Shown here piece after piece: positions 36,927-47,024 of a stretch of DNA of 64,000 nt. The notes under the pieces are model-generated. The model did not search any database and was not told the DNA's origin. It saw nothing but the letters and a program-made list of their open reading frames with translations. Both the position numbers and the translations under genes were made by a program. The DNA comes from Roseofilum casamattae BLCC-M143 (lineage in GTDB: Bacteria > Cyanobacteriota > Cyanobacteriia > Cyanobacteriales > Desertifilaceae). Numbering within the stretch: the stretch's first letter is position 1; each line of letters begins with the position of its first letter. The stretch covers positions 310,001 to 374,000 of the forward strand of contig NZ_JAQOSQ010000002.1 in the NCBI RefSeq assembly GCF_030068455.1. Direction: 5' to 3'.

Positions 36927-39656
36927 GTGCCTCCTCTGCTATTACCCAAACGACGGGTTATGATTGCCGAAGCCTGTCTGATTGGCTTGGTTTCTGGTTG
37001 TAGCGCCGTTTTGCTCAGAAATGGTATTGGAGCATTCGGCAGTTGGCGAGTTGCTCTGACGCAGATTGTTCCAGCCTGGATTGTCTTACCTGTTATTGGT
37101 ATGGGGTTTGGTTTTCTCTCCGGGATGTTTATGGAGAGATTTGCCCCAGAAACAAAAGGCAGCGGTATTGCCCAAGTGAAAGCCGTTTTAGGAGGCAGTT
37201 CTCTCCCTTTGAACTGGCGCACCGCTACGGTGAAACTCATCTCCGGACTCCTATCCCTCTCCTCCGGACTCACCCTCGGTCGCCAAGGTCCCACCGTCCA
37301 CATCGGTGCTGCCTTAGCCGCAGAAATTGCTCGCATTTTTCCCACTTCGCCCAACCATCGCCGACAAATGGTCGCTGCCGGGGCAGCCGCCGGACTCGCC
37401 GCTGGGTTCAACGCACCGATCGCCGGAATGTTGTTCGTGCTCGAAGAATTGCTACACGACATGTCCGAGTTAACTCTGGAAACGGCGATCGGTGCTTCAT
37501 TTATCGGAGCCGTTGTCTCCCGCTTATTTGGCGGCAGCGATCTGGCTCTCAACCGAGAAGTTGCAGCCTCCGTCGCCAACTTTTCCGCTCCGGAAATCCC
37601 CGCATTCGTCATTCTCGGCGTTCTCGCTGGCATTCTCGGCACGTTATTCAACCAAAGCATTATTACCAGCCTCACCCTGAGCAGGCGTCTCCGTCTGAGC
37701 TTGCCTGCCCGCATGGCCCTAGCCGGCTTTATCTCCGGATTGTGTATTGCCCTGCTTCCCTCCAGCTTTAACAACCATGCCGGTTTGCGACAACTGCTTT
37801 TAAACGGCGACCTGAATGTTTTCTACGCAATCTTAGCATTCGCCGTTAACTTTGTACTCACCTGTGTTGCCTACAGTGCGGGTACGCCAGGAGGACTCTT
37901 CGCGCCAACGCTAACCTTAGGAGCCGCACTGGGCTATTTAGTCGGCATTCCCCTCGGTCTTGCTTTTGGCCTCGATCCCGATACCTATGCCCTCGCGGGA
38001 ATGGGAGCATTCTTTAGTGCGGTGGGTAAAGTTCCGATGACTAGCATTGTCATTGTATTTGAAATTACCACAGACTTTAACTTAGTTTTGCCCCTGATGA
38101 TTGTCTCGGTGGTAGCATATTTTATCTCCAGCTTGCTCGAGAAAAATTCCCTGTACGAGCGGTTATTAGTCTGGAATGGCATCGAACCGCGCAAGGAACA
38201 GCGGAAAATGCCAGAAGGATTTGACGAGTTGATTGCTGAAGATGTGATGCGGCGCGAGGTGGAAACCCTAAATGTGCAGTTGCCCTTTGATGAAGTGGTG
38301 AAAGCCTTTTCGCGATCGCACCATCGCGGATTTCCCGTCGTCAGCAATGGTCGTTTAGTTGGCATTGTCACTCAATCCGATCTCAGTCGGGTGGTCAGAG
38401 ACAACAGCGAAGATACTCCGCCGCTCTTGCAAGAGTTCATGACCCCCGATCCTGTCACGATTAAACCCACCGACCCCCTCAGCGAGGTCGTGTATCAGTT
38501 GAATCGTTATAAACTGAGCCGGTTACCCGTTATCGAGGGACGCCGGTTAGTTGGAATTATTACTCGCAGCGATATTATCCGCGCCGAGTCCGATCTCTTG
38601 AGCGGCCAAGGGTCGGCAACCTCCTACCATGAAGGTATCGGACCTCACGGCCACGGTTCTTATGGCTTGTATCAAACCCGAGGGCCGGCGGTGGGTAAAG
38701 GGCGGATTTTAGTCCCGATCGCCAATCCCCATACCGCAGCCTTATTATTACAAATGGCGGGAGCGATCGCGGCCGAACAAGATTGTGAGTTAGAGTGTTT
38801 GCAAGTTATTCTCGTTTCCGGGAATACGCCGCCCGATGAAGCCCGCATCGATCTCGAACCCTATTGGCAATGGACAAAATATACCCAACAGTTAGGAGAG
38901 AAGCTGGGCATTAGTACTCATACCCAGATTCGTGCCACCCACGATGTTGCCCGCACGATTTTAGAGACGATTAAGTATCGTCATGCCACCATGCTGGTGA
39001 TGGGATGGAAAGGACGGACGACAACTCCCGGACGGATTTTTGGCAATGTCGTCGATACCTTAATTCGCCAAGCTCCTTGTGAGGTAGTTTTGGTGAAGTG
39101 GGCCGCGCGCGGACAGCAGGCCAAATGGCGGTTTCATCGCTGGTTGTTACCCTTAGCGGGAGGGCCGAATGCGATCGCCGGAGCGGAGTTATTGCCCGGT
39201 TTAATCCAATTAAGTTACTCCGCAACTCAGTCCGAGCACAATGGCTACCAGCAGACAAGCCTTCCTTCTCCAGAGATTCAATTATGCCAGGTGTCTCCGC
39301 GCAGAACGACTCTAGATATTCCCGTAGTCTTAGAAGAGGTGCAACATTTTTTACAAATTCGGTTGCGCGGTCGCAGCCCCTTATCCCCCGTCCTCTCCTC
39401 CCTAGATAGTCGGAGTTCGGTGACTCCGATCCCTCGCTTAAGCGTCGTTCAGTTAATTTCATCGCAGATTAGCCAGACCATTATTGACTACGTGCGCGAG
39501 TCCGATATTGACGTGCTCATGATGGGGGCATCTCGTGAAGGTTTGCTGCGCCAGGCCATTGAAGGAAATTTGCCGGAAGAAATTGCCTCTGGATGCGATT
39601 GTACGGTGATTTTAGTCCGCCAAACTCTCTCCCTAACTCAGCCGTTAGATCGTTAG
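36927..39656 (+). CDS. ClC-type chloride channel/transporter with CBS and universal stress domains
   Basis: A 909-residue protein from GTG 36927; ATG 36960 is an alternative start. Residues about 10-420 are a ClC transporter core with selectivity motifs GSGIAQVK, GRQGPTVHIGAA and GGLFAPTLTLGA, and the late region GMGAFFSAVGKVPMTS. Two CBS domains (about 435-555) end in GIVTQSDLSRV and GIITRSDIIR. Two USP-like domains follow (about 590-710 and 730-905), the first ending with MLVMGWKGRTTTPGRIFGN. In the gating motif the usual GREGP Glu is Gln (Gln120), which would be expected to uncouple proton exchange. Substrate and gating ligand are unknown; the C-terminal domains suggest nucleotide sensing. 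Confidence 0.92.
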   Translation: MPPLLLPKRRVMIAEACLIGLVSGCSAVLLRNGIGAFGSWRVALTQIVPAWIVLPVIGMGFGFLSGMFMERFAPETKGSGIAQVKAVLGGSSLPLNWRTATVKLISGLLSLSSGLTLGRQGPTVHIGAALAAEIARIFPTSPNHRRQMVAAGAAAGLAAGFNAPIAGMLFVLEELLHDMSELTLETAIGASFIGAVVSRLFGGSDLALNREVAASVANFSAPEIPAFVILGVLAGILGTLFNQSIITSLTLSRRLRLSLPARMALAGFISGLCIALLPSSFNNHAGLRQLLLNGDLNVFYAILAFAVNFVLTCVAYSAGTPGGLFAPTLTLGAALGYLVGIPLGLAFGLDPDTYALAGMGAFFSAVGKVPMTSIVIVFEITTDFNLVLPLMIVSVVAYFISSLLEKNSLYERLLVWNGIEPRKEQRKMPEGFDELIAEDVMRREVETLNVQLPFDEVVKAFSRSHHRGFPVVSNGRLVGIVTQSDLSRVVRDNSEDTPPLLQEFMTPDPVTIKPTDPLSEVVYQLNRYKLSRLPVIEGRRLVGIITRSDIIRAESDLLSGQGSATSYHEGIGPHGHGSYGLYQTRGPAVGKGRILVPIANPHTAALLLQMAGAIAAEQDCELECLQVILVSGNTPPDEARIDLEPYWQWTKYTQQLGEKLGISTHTQIRATHDVARTILETIKYRHATMLVMGWKGRTTTPGRIFGNVVDTLIRQAPCEVVLVKWAARGQQAKWRFHRWLLPLAGGPNAIAGAELLPGLIQLSYSATQSEHNGYQQTSLPSPEIQLCQVSPRRTTLDIPVVLEEVQHFLQIRLRGRSPLSPVLSSLDSRSSVTPIPRLSVVQLISSQISQTIIDYVRESDIDVLMMGASREGLLRQAIEGNLPEEIASGCDCTVILVRQTLSLTQPLDR

Positions 39657-39746
39657 TTTAAACCCAGCCGAATCGGTTACAAATCCGTTAAGATCGGAAA
39701 CAACCAATCCCTATTGTTCATTTTTAATTTTTAATTTTTAATTGAG

Positions 39747-40562
39747 ATGACCAGCTTACCTCAACTGCAACTCGAAGAAGTAGAATATCCCAGTAGCGAT
39801 GGAGAACCAATGGCTGAAAGCGATATCACGCGAGAATTTATGATAGACAGCGTTCGGTCATTACAAGCCTATTTTCAGCAGCGCTCGGATGTCTATGTTT
39901 CGGCCAACTCTTTCATTTATTACGAACAAGGCAATAACAAAGCTTGTATCTCGCCAGATGTCTATGTCGTCTTTGGAGTGCGCAACCGGAAGCGAGAGAG
40001 TTATAAGGTGTGGCGAGAGGGAGGTATTACTCCAGATTTCGTCTTAGAAGTGACTTCGGAAACGACCCAGGAAAAAGACCAAGGCATCAAACCCAATATC
40101 TATCGCCAGTTGGAAGTCAAAGAATATTTTCAGTACGACCCATCAGGACATTATCTCAATCCAATCTTGCAGGGATTGAGGTTGGTTGATGGAGAATACG
40201 AACCTATTGTCGGCGAGAGTGTTTCTGCGAGCGACATCTCCCTGTACAGCAAGACTTTAGGACTAGAATTGTGCTTGGTTTATGGAGATTTGCGATTTCG
40301 CAACCCGCAAACTGGGGAGTTGCTGGAAAATCGTCAAGAGGTAGAACAACGGCGAAGGGAAGCTGAACTGGGACGAAGGGAAGCTGAATTAGCCCTAACC
40401 GAATCAGAGCGATCGCTCTCTAGATTACAACAATCTCTCACAGAAGCCGAACGTACTCTAGCAAATACGGCCCGCCAATTGCTCAGCTCTGGATTTGAGA
40501 TAGAACGAGTGGCACAATTAATGCAATTATCGGTCGAGCAAGTGAGGTTGTTGGTCGATTAA
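39747..40562 (+). CDS. Uma2-family putative nuclease (copy 1)
   Basis: A 271-residue member of the Uma2 (DUF820) family, PD-(D/E)XK-fold proteins abundant in cyanobacteria. The catalytic strand pattern is DFVLEVTSETTQEKDQGIK (Glu, Ser-Glu and Lys), preceded by acidic SPDVYVVFGV. Residues about 195-250 are a Glu/Arg-rich coiled coil (QEVEQRRREAELGRREAELA), and the end is a small HTH-like helix pair (SSGFEIERVAQLMQLSVEQV). It is nearly identical to the next gene over the first 200 residues. The biological role of Uma2 proteins is not established. Confidence 0.9.
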   Translation: MTSLPQLQLEEVEYPSSDGEPMAESDITREFMIDSVRSLQAYFQQRSDVYVSANSFIYYEQGNNKACISPDVYVVFGVRNRKRESYKVWREGGITPDFVLEVTSETTQEKDQGIKPNIYRQLEVKEYFQYDPSGHYLNPILQGLRLVDGEYEPIVGESVSASDISLYSKTLGLELCLVYGDLRFRNPQTGELLENRQEVEQRRREAELGRREAELALTESERSLSRLQQSLTEAERTLANTARQLLSSGFEIERVAQLMQLSVEQVRLLVD

Positions 40563-40601
40563 GACGATCTTGGTGGTAAATCTTGAAGGGAGATACAATT
40601 C

Positions 40602-41357
40602 ATGACTAGTTTAAGTCAACTGCAACTCGAAGAAGTAGAATACCCCAGTAGCGATGGAGAACCAATGGCTGAAAGCGATATCACGCGAGAATTCACGATC
40701 GATAGCGTTCGGTCATTGCAAGCCTATTTTCAGCAGCGCTCGGATGTTTATGTTTCGGCCAACTCTTTCATTTATTACGAACAAGGCAATAACAAAGCTT
40801 GTATCTCGCCAGATGTCTATGTCGTCTTCGGAGTCCGTAACCGAAAGCGAGAGAGTTATAAGGTGTGGCGAGAGGGAGGTATTACTCCAGATTTCGTTTT
40901 AGAAGTTACCTCGGAAACGACTCAGGAAAAAGACCAAGGGATTAAACCCAATATCTATCGCCAGTTAGAAGTGAAAGAATATTTCCAGTACGACCCATCG
41001 GGACATTATCTCAATCCAATTTTACAAGGATTGAGGTTGGTTGATGGAGAATACGAACCGATTGTCGGCCAGAGTGTTTCTTCGAGCGACATTTCGTTAT
41101 ATAGCGAGACTTTAGGACTGGAATTGTGCTTGGTTTATGGAGATTTGCGATTTCGCAACCCGCAAACTGGGGAGTTGCTGGAAAATCGTCAAGAGGTAGA
41201 ACAACGGCGAAGGGAAGCTGAACTGGGACGAAGGGAAGCTGAACTGGCCCTAGCAAATACGGCGCGCGAGTTATTAAAGTCTGGATTTGAGATGGAACGA
41301 GTTGCACAGTTAATGCAATTGTCTGTTGAAAAGGTGAGGTTATTAGTCGAGCAATAG
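40602..41357 (+). CDS. Uma2-family putative nuclease (copy 2)
   Basis: This 251-residue copy starts 39 bases after copy 1 ends. Over the first roughly 205 residues I count about five amino-acid differences (Pro5/Ser, Met/Thr near residue 32, Glu/Gln, Ala/Ser, Lys/Glu), so the duplication is recent. The coiled-coil linker is 20 residues shorter because heptad units present in copy 1 (TESERSLSRLQQSLTEAERT) are missing here. The putative catalytic residues are unchanged. Confidence 0.9.
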   Translation: MTSLSQLQLEEVEYPSSDGEPMAESDITREFTIDSVRSLQAYFQQRSDVYVSANSFIYYEQGNNKACISPDVYVVFGVRNRKRESYKVWREGGITPDFVLEVTSETTQEKDQGIKPNIYRQLEVKEYFQYDPSGHYLNPILQGLRLVDGEYEPIVGQSVSSSDISLYSETLGLELCLVYGDLRFRNPQTGELLENRQEVEQRRREAELGRREAELALANTARELLKSGFEMERVAQLMQLSVEKVRLLVEQ

Positions 41358-41366
41358 AGTTTTAAT

Positions 41367-41388
41367 AAAAGCATCTAAACGCTTTTTT
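41367..41388. terminator. bidirectional terminator between uma2 copy 2 and cruA
   Basis: AAAAGC (41367-41372) pairs with GCTTTT (41381-41386) around an eight-base loop, with T or A runs on either side. The cruA-like stop codon lies in the loop. Confidence 0.5.
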
Positions 41389-43381
41389 GTTTGCCGATCG
41401 CCTGCCAATTATTCGATAAACTATAGTTTAAGCTGAGAATACTCAACCATAATCCGGGATAGCGATCGCTCATCCATCCCTGACACCAACGGGTAAACTG
41501 AGGAAACCACGGCTCGAGTACGGCATGAACGAATGCTTTACTGGTAAAACTGCCGTAGGTTGCTAGCCAGCGAGCTAAATCTTTCGGCCCTGCTAACTGC
41601 CAAATCCACCACAATAGAGCTGGGTTTTTAAAGGCGGCTTTTAAGGCTAATCGATTAAACAATAACCAAGTAGTTCTATCTTTAATAAAGGTATCGGCAA
41701 CTTCCGGGGGTTCGTCGGCTAATAACCCGAAGAAGGTATTCAGCATGGAATTAATGAGCTGGGGTTTTATGTGACGATGAGTGGGAACCATCATTCCTTT
41801 AGAAAAGAGCCAGGTCACGGCGGTGTTGTCTTGATAAGCGCGAATGGCATTCAGGTGCTCGGCTTGCAACAGGTCGTATTTGAGGGCGGTATCGAGTAAT
41901 ACGGTTAACCGGGGAAGGTTGCGCACGAGGGAACCAAACCCGGTGAAGACGAGGGGAGACTGGAGCGAGGCCGCATCGCCAATGGCTAATATGCGATCGC
42001 CTGCGACGGTGCGATCGCGATTTCCTAAACTAAAATGACCGGGAATATAGCCGAAGGTTGGCTTTTTCCAGACCAGTTTCTCCATATCGCAGCGTCGATA
42101 TTCCGGCAAAATAGTGAAGAAGTCTTCATACATTTCTAATAAGGAACCGGGATTATCGGGATGGACTTCATGGTAATGGAAAAGATAGAATGTTAGCTCT
42201 CCACCGGGACCGGGAAACAGTTCCCAAATCAATTGCCGTCCCCGCGAAATATCCCCATGACTGTTTAAAACATCGCCATAATCCGAGTCCCACACTCCCG
42301 GTTCAAATCCGCCATCAATGACCGCACCGACGGTGGGACAAACGCTATCGAAGGCGCGAGTTCCGTTCAGTTGCCAGGCAATGGGAGAGGCAGTTCCCAT
42401 GGCGTCAATCAACAGTCTGCCCTGAACTTGGGAATTCTGTCCGGTTGGCAGATGGGTGAGGCTGAGCCGGACGCCATTCTCGGCCACTTCGGCGAGCTGA
42501 AACTCGGTTTCATCCAGAATTTCTCCGCCAGCCGCGCGCAGTTTTTCCCCACAATGTTGCAACAGTTTGTCGGAGAGAATCGCAATATTCAAAACCGTTG
42601 GCGTGTGCAAGATATCGGCTTTCAAATAATCCGGATTGTTGCCATCAAAGAACTTATTAAATCCATCAATATATTCGCGACCGATAATGTCTTCAAATTC
42701 AGCTTGCGTAAACAGTCCTAAGTTAATTAATTGCTGAAATTCATCTCTGGAAATATTCCATTCCCGATTCATGCGACCGTAAGGCAAGCGCTCGATTAAT
42801 AATACTCGATATCCTCGCCGAGCCATGATGGCAGAGTGAATGGCTCCGAGTGCGCCGCCAACATAGATGAGGTCGTAAGTGTTCTCCGTGCTGAATGGGG
42901 TGGGGTGGGGTTGAATTACTGGGGTGGGAGTTTGAGGATTTCGTACGCGATCGCGCCATCGTTTTTCCCACCAATAGACTCGGTTAAGATCGTATTCTCC
43001 TCGAGGCATTTTCTGGAAATAGCGAACCGTTTCGGGATAGTGGGGAGCTAAAGCCTCGAAAATCGACTGTTCGGACAGGTCAATCTCTGGCGGTTCCGGA
43101 TAATGGTGCGGAAACTGCTGCCGAATCTGCGTTTCTAGGTGGTTTGCGAGCTGCTGTTCGCCCTGAATAGGAGCATTAGACCATCGGAAGAGTTTTAGAT
43201 AGGTGGTGCGCTGTACAGACCAAATAAATGCCGACAGCGGGTCGGAGTCCGAGTCTTCAAAGGTTACTCCATCGGCTGTGGGGAACTTCTTCCGACTGGG
43301 AGGGTCGTAGTCTTGCTGTAACCAGTTGCGGACAATGGCGGGATCGGGATGGGGAATTTCTAAGTATAAAAGTTCTTGCAT
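41375..43381 (-). CDS. cruA: CruA/CruP-type lycopene cyclase, FAD-dependent
   Basis: A 668-residue flavoprotein. An N-terminal extension of about 165 residues precedes the dinucleotide-binding motif DLIYVGGALGAIHSAIMARR and the family stretch MNREWNISRDEFQQLINLGL, diagnostic of CruA/CruP-type lycopene cyclases. Later FAD contacts include RILAIGDAASLQSPLVFTGF. These enzymes convert lycopene to gamma- or beta-carotene in cyanobacteria lacking CrtL. The full N-terminal extension favours CruA over the paralogue CruP, but I cannot exclude CruP. It is convergent with the Uma2 pair. Confidence 0.75.
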   Translation of the reverse strand: MQELLYLEIPHPDPAIVRNWLQQDYDPPSRKKFPTADGVTFEDSDSDPLSAFIWSVQRTTYLKLFRWSNAPIQGEQQLANHLETQIRQQFPHHYPEPPEIDLSEQSIFEALAPHYPETVRYFQKMPRGEYDLNRVYWWEKRWRDRVRNPQTPTPVIQPHPTPFSTENTYDLIYVGGALGAIHSAIMARRGYRVLLIERLPYGRMNREWNISRDEFQQLINLGLFTQAEFEDIIGREYIDGFNKFFDGNNPDYLKADILHTPTVLNIAILSDKLLQHCGEKLRAAGGEILDETEFQLAEVAENGVRLSLTHLPTGQNSQVQGRLLIDAMGTASPIAWQLNGTRAFDSVCPTVGAVIDGGFEPGVWDSDYGDVLNSHGDISRGRQLIWELFPGPGGELTFYLFHYHEVHPDNPGSLLEMYEDFFTILPEYRRCDMEKLVWKKPTFGYIPGHFSLGNRDRTVAGDRILAIGDAASLQSPLVFTGFGSLVRNLPRLTVLLDTALKYDLLQAEHLNAIRAYQDNTAVTWLFSKGMMVPTHRHIKPQLINSMLNTFFGLLADEPPEVADTFIKDRTTWLLFNRLALKAAFKNPALLWWIWQLAGPKDLARWLATYGSFTSKAFVHAVLEPWFPQFTRWCQGWMSDRYPGLWLSILSLNYSLSNNWQAIGKQKSV

Positions 43382-43521
43382 CAGTGCTTTTTTTTAAATG
43401 ATATATCGTTGACAGTTTGAAAAAATATGTTATGCTTCCGATTACATTCCTGGATTTCGTTACAAAAGTTTACATGCTTCTCATGTCGAGATCCAATAGG
43501 GCCGAGCCGATCGCATAAATC

Positions 43522-43758
43522 ATGAAATACCCGATTCCCCAGCATTCTCAAGATATCATAGCGTTGCAACGCGAGCCGGTAGACGAAGAACTCGTTGCCG
43601 CCGCGATCGCTGGAGTCATTCATATTTCTCAGTCTCAGGGTCGCTCTTTGGAGGAATTAACCGCAGAAATCTTAGCCGACGATGGAGTGCTGGATGTGTC
43701 GCAACGAACTTGGCTGAGCGATACCCTGGCTCGAGTTTGGTACGATTTTCATGGTTAA
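43522..43758 (+). CDS. small conserved cyanobacterial protein
   Basis: A 78-residue acidic soluble protein (EELVAAAIAGVIHISQSQGR, then LEELTAEILADDGVLDVSQR, ending DTLARVWYDFHG). The pattern recurs in cyanobacteria and suggests a helical adaptor, but no function is known to me. It starts 140 bases from the divergent cruA gene. Confidence 0.7.
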   Translation: MKYPIPQHSQDIIALQREPVDEELVAAAIAGVIHISQSQGRSLEELTAEILADDGVLDVSQRTWLSDTLARVWYDFHG

Positions 43759-43857
43759 TTGTATCGTGACAGTACTTGGTGGTTTAAAATAAAAGGCAAT
43801 ATGAGTCACCTGGAGATGCAGCCATTCCACTTCCTCTAATATGAATATTTATTTTCA

Positions 43858-46800
43858 CTAGGTCTGAATTGAAAGTTGCGAACCGTTAGCAGTTTTTATT
43901 ACCTCAATTCGAGTCGAAAATGCTTCCTTAAAGAAACTCATGTGAGTAATAGTTAAAATGCAAGCAAATTCGGAAGAAATGGCATTAATTGCTGAAATCA
44001 GGCGATCGCATCCTTGTTCGTCTTGGGTGCCAAATCCTTCATCAATAATTAACATTTGCAATGCTGTCCCCGACTGTTGCGCTAATAGTTTTGCTAATGC
44101 CAAGCGAATGGCAAAATTAACGCGAAAGGCTTCCCCGCCGGAATAGGTTTCGTAAGGTCGAGTGCCTTGGGGGTCGGCAATTAAAATATCTAAGGTTTCG
44201 ACAAATTTACCTTTACCGCTTTTCTTTGCTTTTTGGGTGACGAATTGCACGTGTAACTGATGGCTGCTCAGTTTCGCTAAAATCCGATTGGTTTGTGCCT
44301 CTAATTCCGGTAAAATATTCTCGATCGCTAAGGACTGAATGCCGCGCTTGCCAAAGGCATAAGCTAATTCCTGATAAATGCGCTGTTGCTTTCGCGCTTG
44401 CTCTAACTGAGTTTTCGTCGTTTCGCACTGACTCGCCATACTGCGGACGTGCTGCTGTTGCTGTTGCAGCCGTCCCTGGCGCGAGAGCAACTCCCGCTGT
44501 TGCTGTTCTCCGCGATCGAGCTGTGCTTGTAAGGTCTTAATTTGCGGTGCGGCATCCGGATGTTGTGCGAATAATCGATCGAGTTCTTTTAATTTTTCTT
44601 GCAATTGTTGCGATCGCGAATCCTGTTCTTCCAACCTTTGTTCTAAGGCAGTACAAGCATTAATTAACTGCGGATAATGCTGTTTGGCTTGCTCTAATTG
44701 CTCGTATTGGATCTGAATAGAGTGAGACTGGCCGATGGTGGATAGCAACTCTTGATGAGCCTGCGGATCGTAACCTAATTCTGCTAATTTTGCCTCTAAC
44801 GCGGCAATCTGCCGCTGGAGAGAACAGGTACTCTGCAATTGTTGCAACCGATGGTGCAGTTGCTCGCACTCCGCCTCCAATTCTGGCTTCTGCTCGTGCA
44901 GTGCTTTTTGCCGTTTCAGAGCCGATTTAATCTCTCCTCGTTTAATATCTGCCCAACGCCATTTTTCCACCGCACCTCTGGCGAGCACGTGGTCTTTTTC
45001 GTCGTATTGCAAATATGCCAAGCGCTCGTCCACTCCTTGCAATTCCGCATACACATCGGCGGCATAACTTCGGGTTTGCAAGCAATGTTCGACCTCGCTA
45101 ATTTCCGTTTGCAACTGGTGCAATTGCTGTAATTTTTGCTCCGTTACATCCAACACCGCGCGCAACTCTCCCCGCCGTTCGATCGCCGGACTCAGTTTCG
45201 CCAGTTCCCGGTCCAAATCTCGATACTCTTGGCGCAACACCTGAATCTCCCGCTCCGAGGTCGCCATTTGCTCGCGCAAGACCCAAATAGAATTGAGAAT
45301 TTCCTGCTGTTCGGAGGTATGTTTTTGTCGGACTAAATGCCAGTGATGCTCGTCGAGAGGACGATCGCACAACGGACAAGGGGGATATTCGGAGGTTTCC
45401 TCGGTCTCCTCATTCTCATTAGGCGATCGCTGCTGCAACAACTGTAACTTCTGCCCGATGGCATCCAACTGCCGTTCGTAGGTGCGCTGATCCCCTTGCA
45501 AGCGCTCCATAAAACTCCGGCGCTCCTGCCCCTTCTCCAGGACTCGCTGCTGGTAAATGCGTTTTTTCTCCAAGCGATCGATTTCGCCGGCTAGATCCTC
45601 AGCTGCGCGCTGTAAAATGGGGGTTTCCGACCTTTCCTGCTCTAACCTCTGGTACGAGGTTTGCAACTCTTCTAACTTGGCACTCAAGCGGGCGCTCCCT
45701 CGGTCAATTTCCGCTTGCAAATGTTGGCGATGGCGCAAGAGAGGAGCCACTTGCAATTGCAAGCGATCCAAGGCATTCAGGCGATCGCGCGCTTGTCCCA
45801 GCTTCACCAAACCCGCTTCAATATCCGATCGCCGGCTGAGAATGCGATCGATCTCCTGTTGTTGCTCGGCAATATTTTCCAGTTGCACGGCGCTCAAGCG
45901 CAGGCGGTCTTCCAGCACCTGTTGTTGTTCCTGGCGAGCGTTACGCAGGCGTGCCAACTCCTCCTGCAACTGTTGATACGTTTCAACTCGCTCGGTCAGA
46001 GACGCTTCCCGCGATCGCAGTTGTTGAAACTGGCGATACTGACTGGCAATGTTGCCCTCATCCGCGAGCAGATGTTGCAGTTGCGATCGCTGCGCTACAG
46101 TCATCTCCATCTCCTGCTGCACCCGCTTGCGATCGCGATCGCAACTCTGGCTCTCCTGCTCGTACCACTTCAGTTGCTCTTGCAGGGTTTGTTGCTGGTG
46201 GTGCAGGGTTTGCCAACTGCTCAACTGCTGTTTGCCCCGCGTTTGTCCCTCCTGTAACTGGTGCAACTCTTTTTCCACCTGCTGCAACTCACTGGCGATG
46301 GCATCTCCTTCGCTCAACTGCCGTTGCAACCCTTGCAACTGGGGTTCGAGCACGGACACCATAGCTTTATAGTGCTGCGTTTTTTCCTTCGCGCGATCGG
46401 CCAGTTCGTCGTAGCGATCCAACTGCAGCAAACGAGCTAAAATTTGCTTGCGCTCCATCGCCCCTTTCAGCATAAATTCATCCCCTCGTCCTTGGCGCAA
46501 ATAAGCTGAATTGACAAAGGTTTGATAATCGAGTTTTAGGGTGCGAATAATTAACTGTTGCGTGTCGCGAGTATGGCGGCCGGTGAGGGGGCGAAATCCG
46601 GTTTCGCTCTCGACTTGAAACTCTAAGCTGGTGCTTTGTCCGCGCTGACGGGTGCGAATAATGCGAAAGGTTTGTTGACCTTGGCGCAAGATATAGATAA
46701 CGCGAACTTCCCCAGCACCTCGATGAATTAGATCGTCTTCGGAACTGACGCGACTTTTTCCCCAAACGCACCATGCAATGGCTTCCAGGAGAGAGGATTT

Positions 46801-46908
46801 CCCGGCGCCATTGACTCCAGAAATACAAGCAGTATGGAGCGCTCGAAAATCAAGACTCCCTTGCTGATAACTGAGGAAGTTTTGTAGAACTAGATGTAGA
46901 GGTATCAT
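43858..46908 (-). CDS. sbcC: SbcC-type exonuclease/Rad50-like ATPase
   Basis: A 1016-residue SMC-like ATPase. The N-terminal nucleotide-binding half has the Walker A CISGVNGAGKSSLLEAIAW. Long coiled coils follow (about 170-450 and 560-790), joined by a zinc hook with CPLCDRPLDEHH near residue 515. The C-terminal half has the signature TYSGGEAFRVNFAIRLAL and Walker B MLIIDEGFGTQDEQG. With SbcD it trims DNA hairpins and protein-blocked ends. No sbcD gene is within the window, so the partner must be elsewhere. The neighbouring gene is divergent. Confidence 0.93.
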   Translation of the reverse strand: MIPLHLVLQNFLSYQQGSLDFRALHTACISGVNGAGKSSLLEAIAWCVWGKSRVSSEDDLIHRGAGEVRVIYILRQGQQTFRIIRTRQRGQSTSLEFQVESETGFRPLTGRHTRDTQQLIIRTLKLDYQTFVNSAYLRQGRGDEFMLKGAMERKQILARLLQLDRYDELADRAKEKTQHYKAMVSVLEPQLQGLQRQLSEGDAIASELQQVEKELHQLQEGQTRGKQQLSSWQTLHHQQQTLQEQLKWYEQESQSCDRDRKRVQQEMEMTVAQRSQLQHLLADEGNIASQYRQFQQLRSREASLTERVETYQQLQEELARLRNARQEQQQVLEDRLRLSAVQLENIAEQQQEIDRILSRRSDIEAGLVKLGQARDRLNALDRLQLQVAPLLRHRQHLQAEIDRGSARLSAKLEELQTSYQRLEQERSETPILQRAAEDLAGEIDRLEKKRIYQQRVLEKGQERRSFMERLQGDQRTYERQLDAIGQKLQLLQQRSPNENEETEETSEYPPCPLCDRPLDEHHWHLVRQKHTSEQQEILNSIWVLREQMATSEREIQVLRQEYRDLDRELAKLSPAIERRGELRAVLDVTEQKLQQLHQLQTEISEVEHCLQTRSYAADVYAELQGVDERLAYLQYDEKDHVLARGAVEKWRWADIKRGEIKSALKRQKALHEQKPELEAECEQLHHRLQQLQSTCSLQRQIAALEAKLAELGYDPQAHQELLSTIGQSHSIQIQYEQLEQAKQHYPQLINACTALEQRLEEQDSRSQQLQEKLKELDRLFAQHPDAAPQIKTLQAQLDRGEQQQRELLSRQGRLQQQQQHVRSMASQCETTKTQLEQARKQQRIYQELAYAFGKRGIQSLAIENILPELEAQTNRILAKLSSHQLHVQFVTQKAKKSGKGKFVETLDILIADPQGTRPYETYSGGEAFRVNFAIRLALAKLLAQQSGTALQMLIIDEGFGTQDEQGCDRLISAINAISSEFACILTITHMSFFKEAFSTRIEVIKTANGSQLSIQT

Positions 46909-47024
46909 TGCAATTGGATCGCCTTATGTTTCCGATCGTGCCAATTTGCCTATCAACTAATGGTATGGTGCGATCGCCACTGAAGCAATACTAGTTTACT
47001 AATTTATTCAGGAGAACCGACAAA

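Noticed and set aside
36782-37774. A 330-codon minus-strand frame opposite the ClC gene
   Set aside because: It is rich in Pro/Arg/Ala, lies wholly opposite a conserved transporter, and shows no domain.
45557-46372. Several Cys/Leu-rich plus-strand frames opposite sbcC
   Set aside because: They result from the biased codon use of the coiled coil on the other strand.
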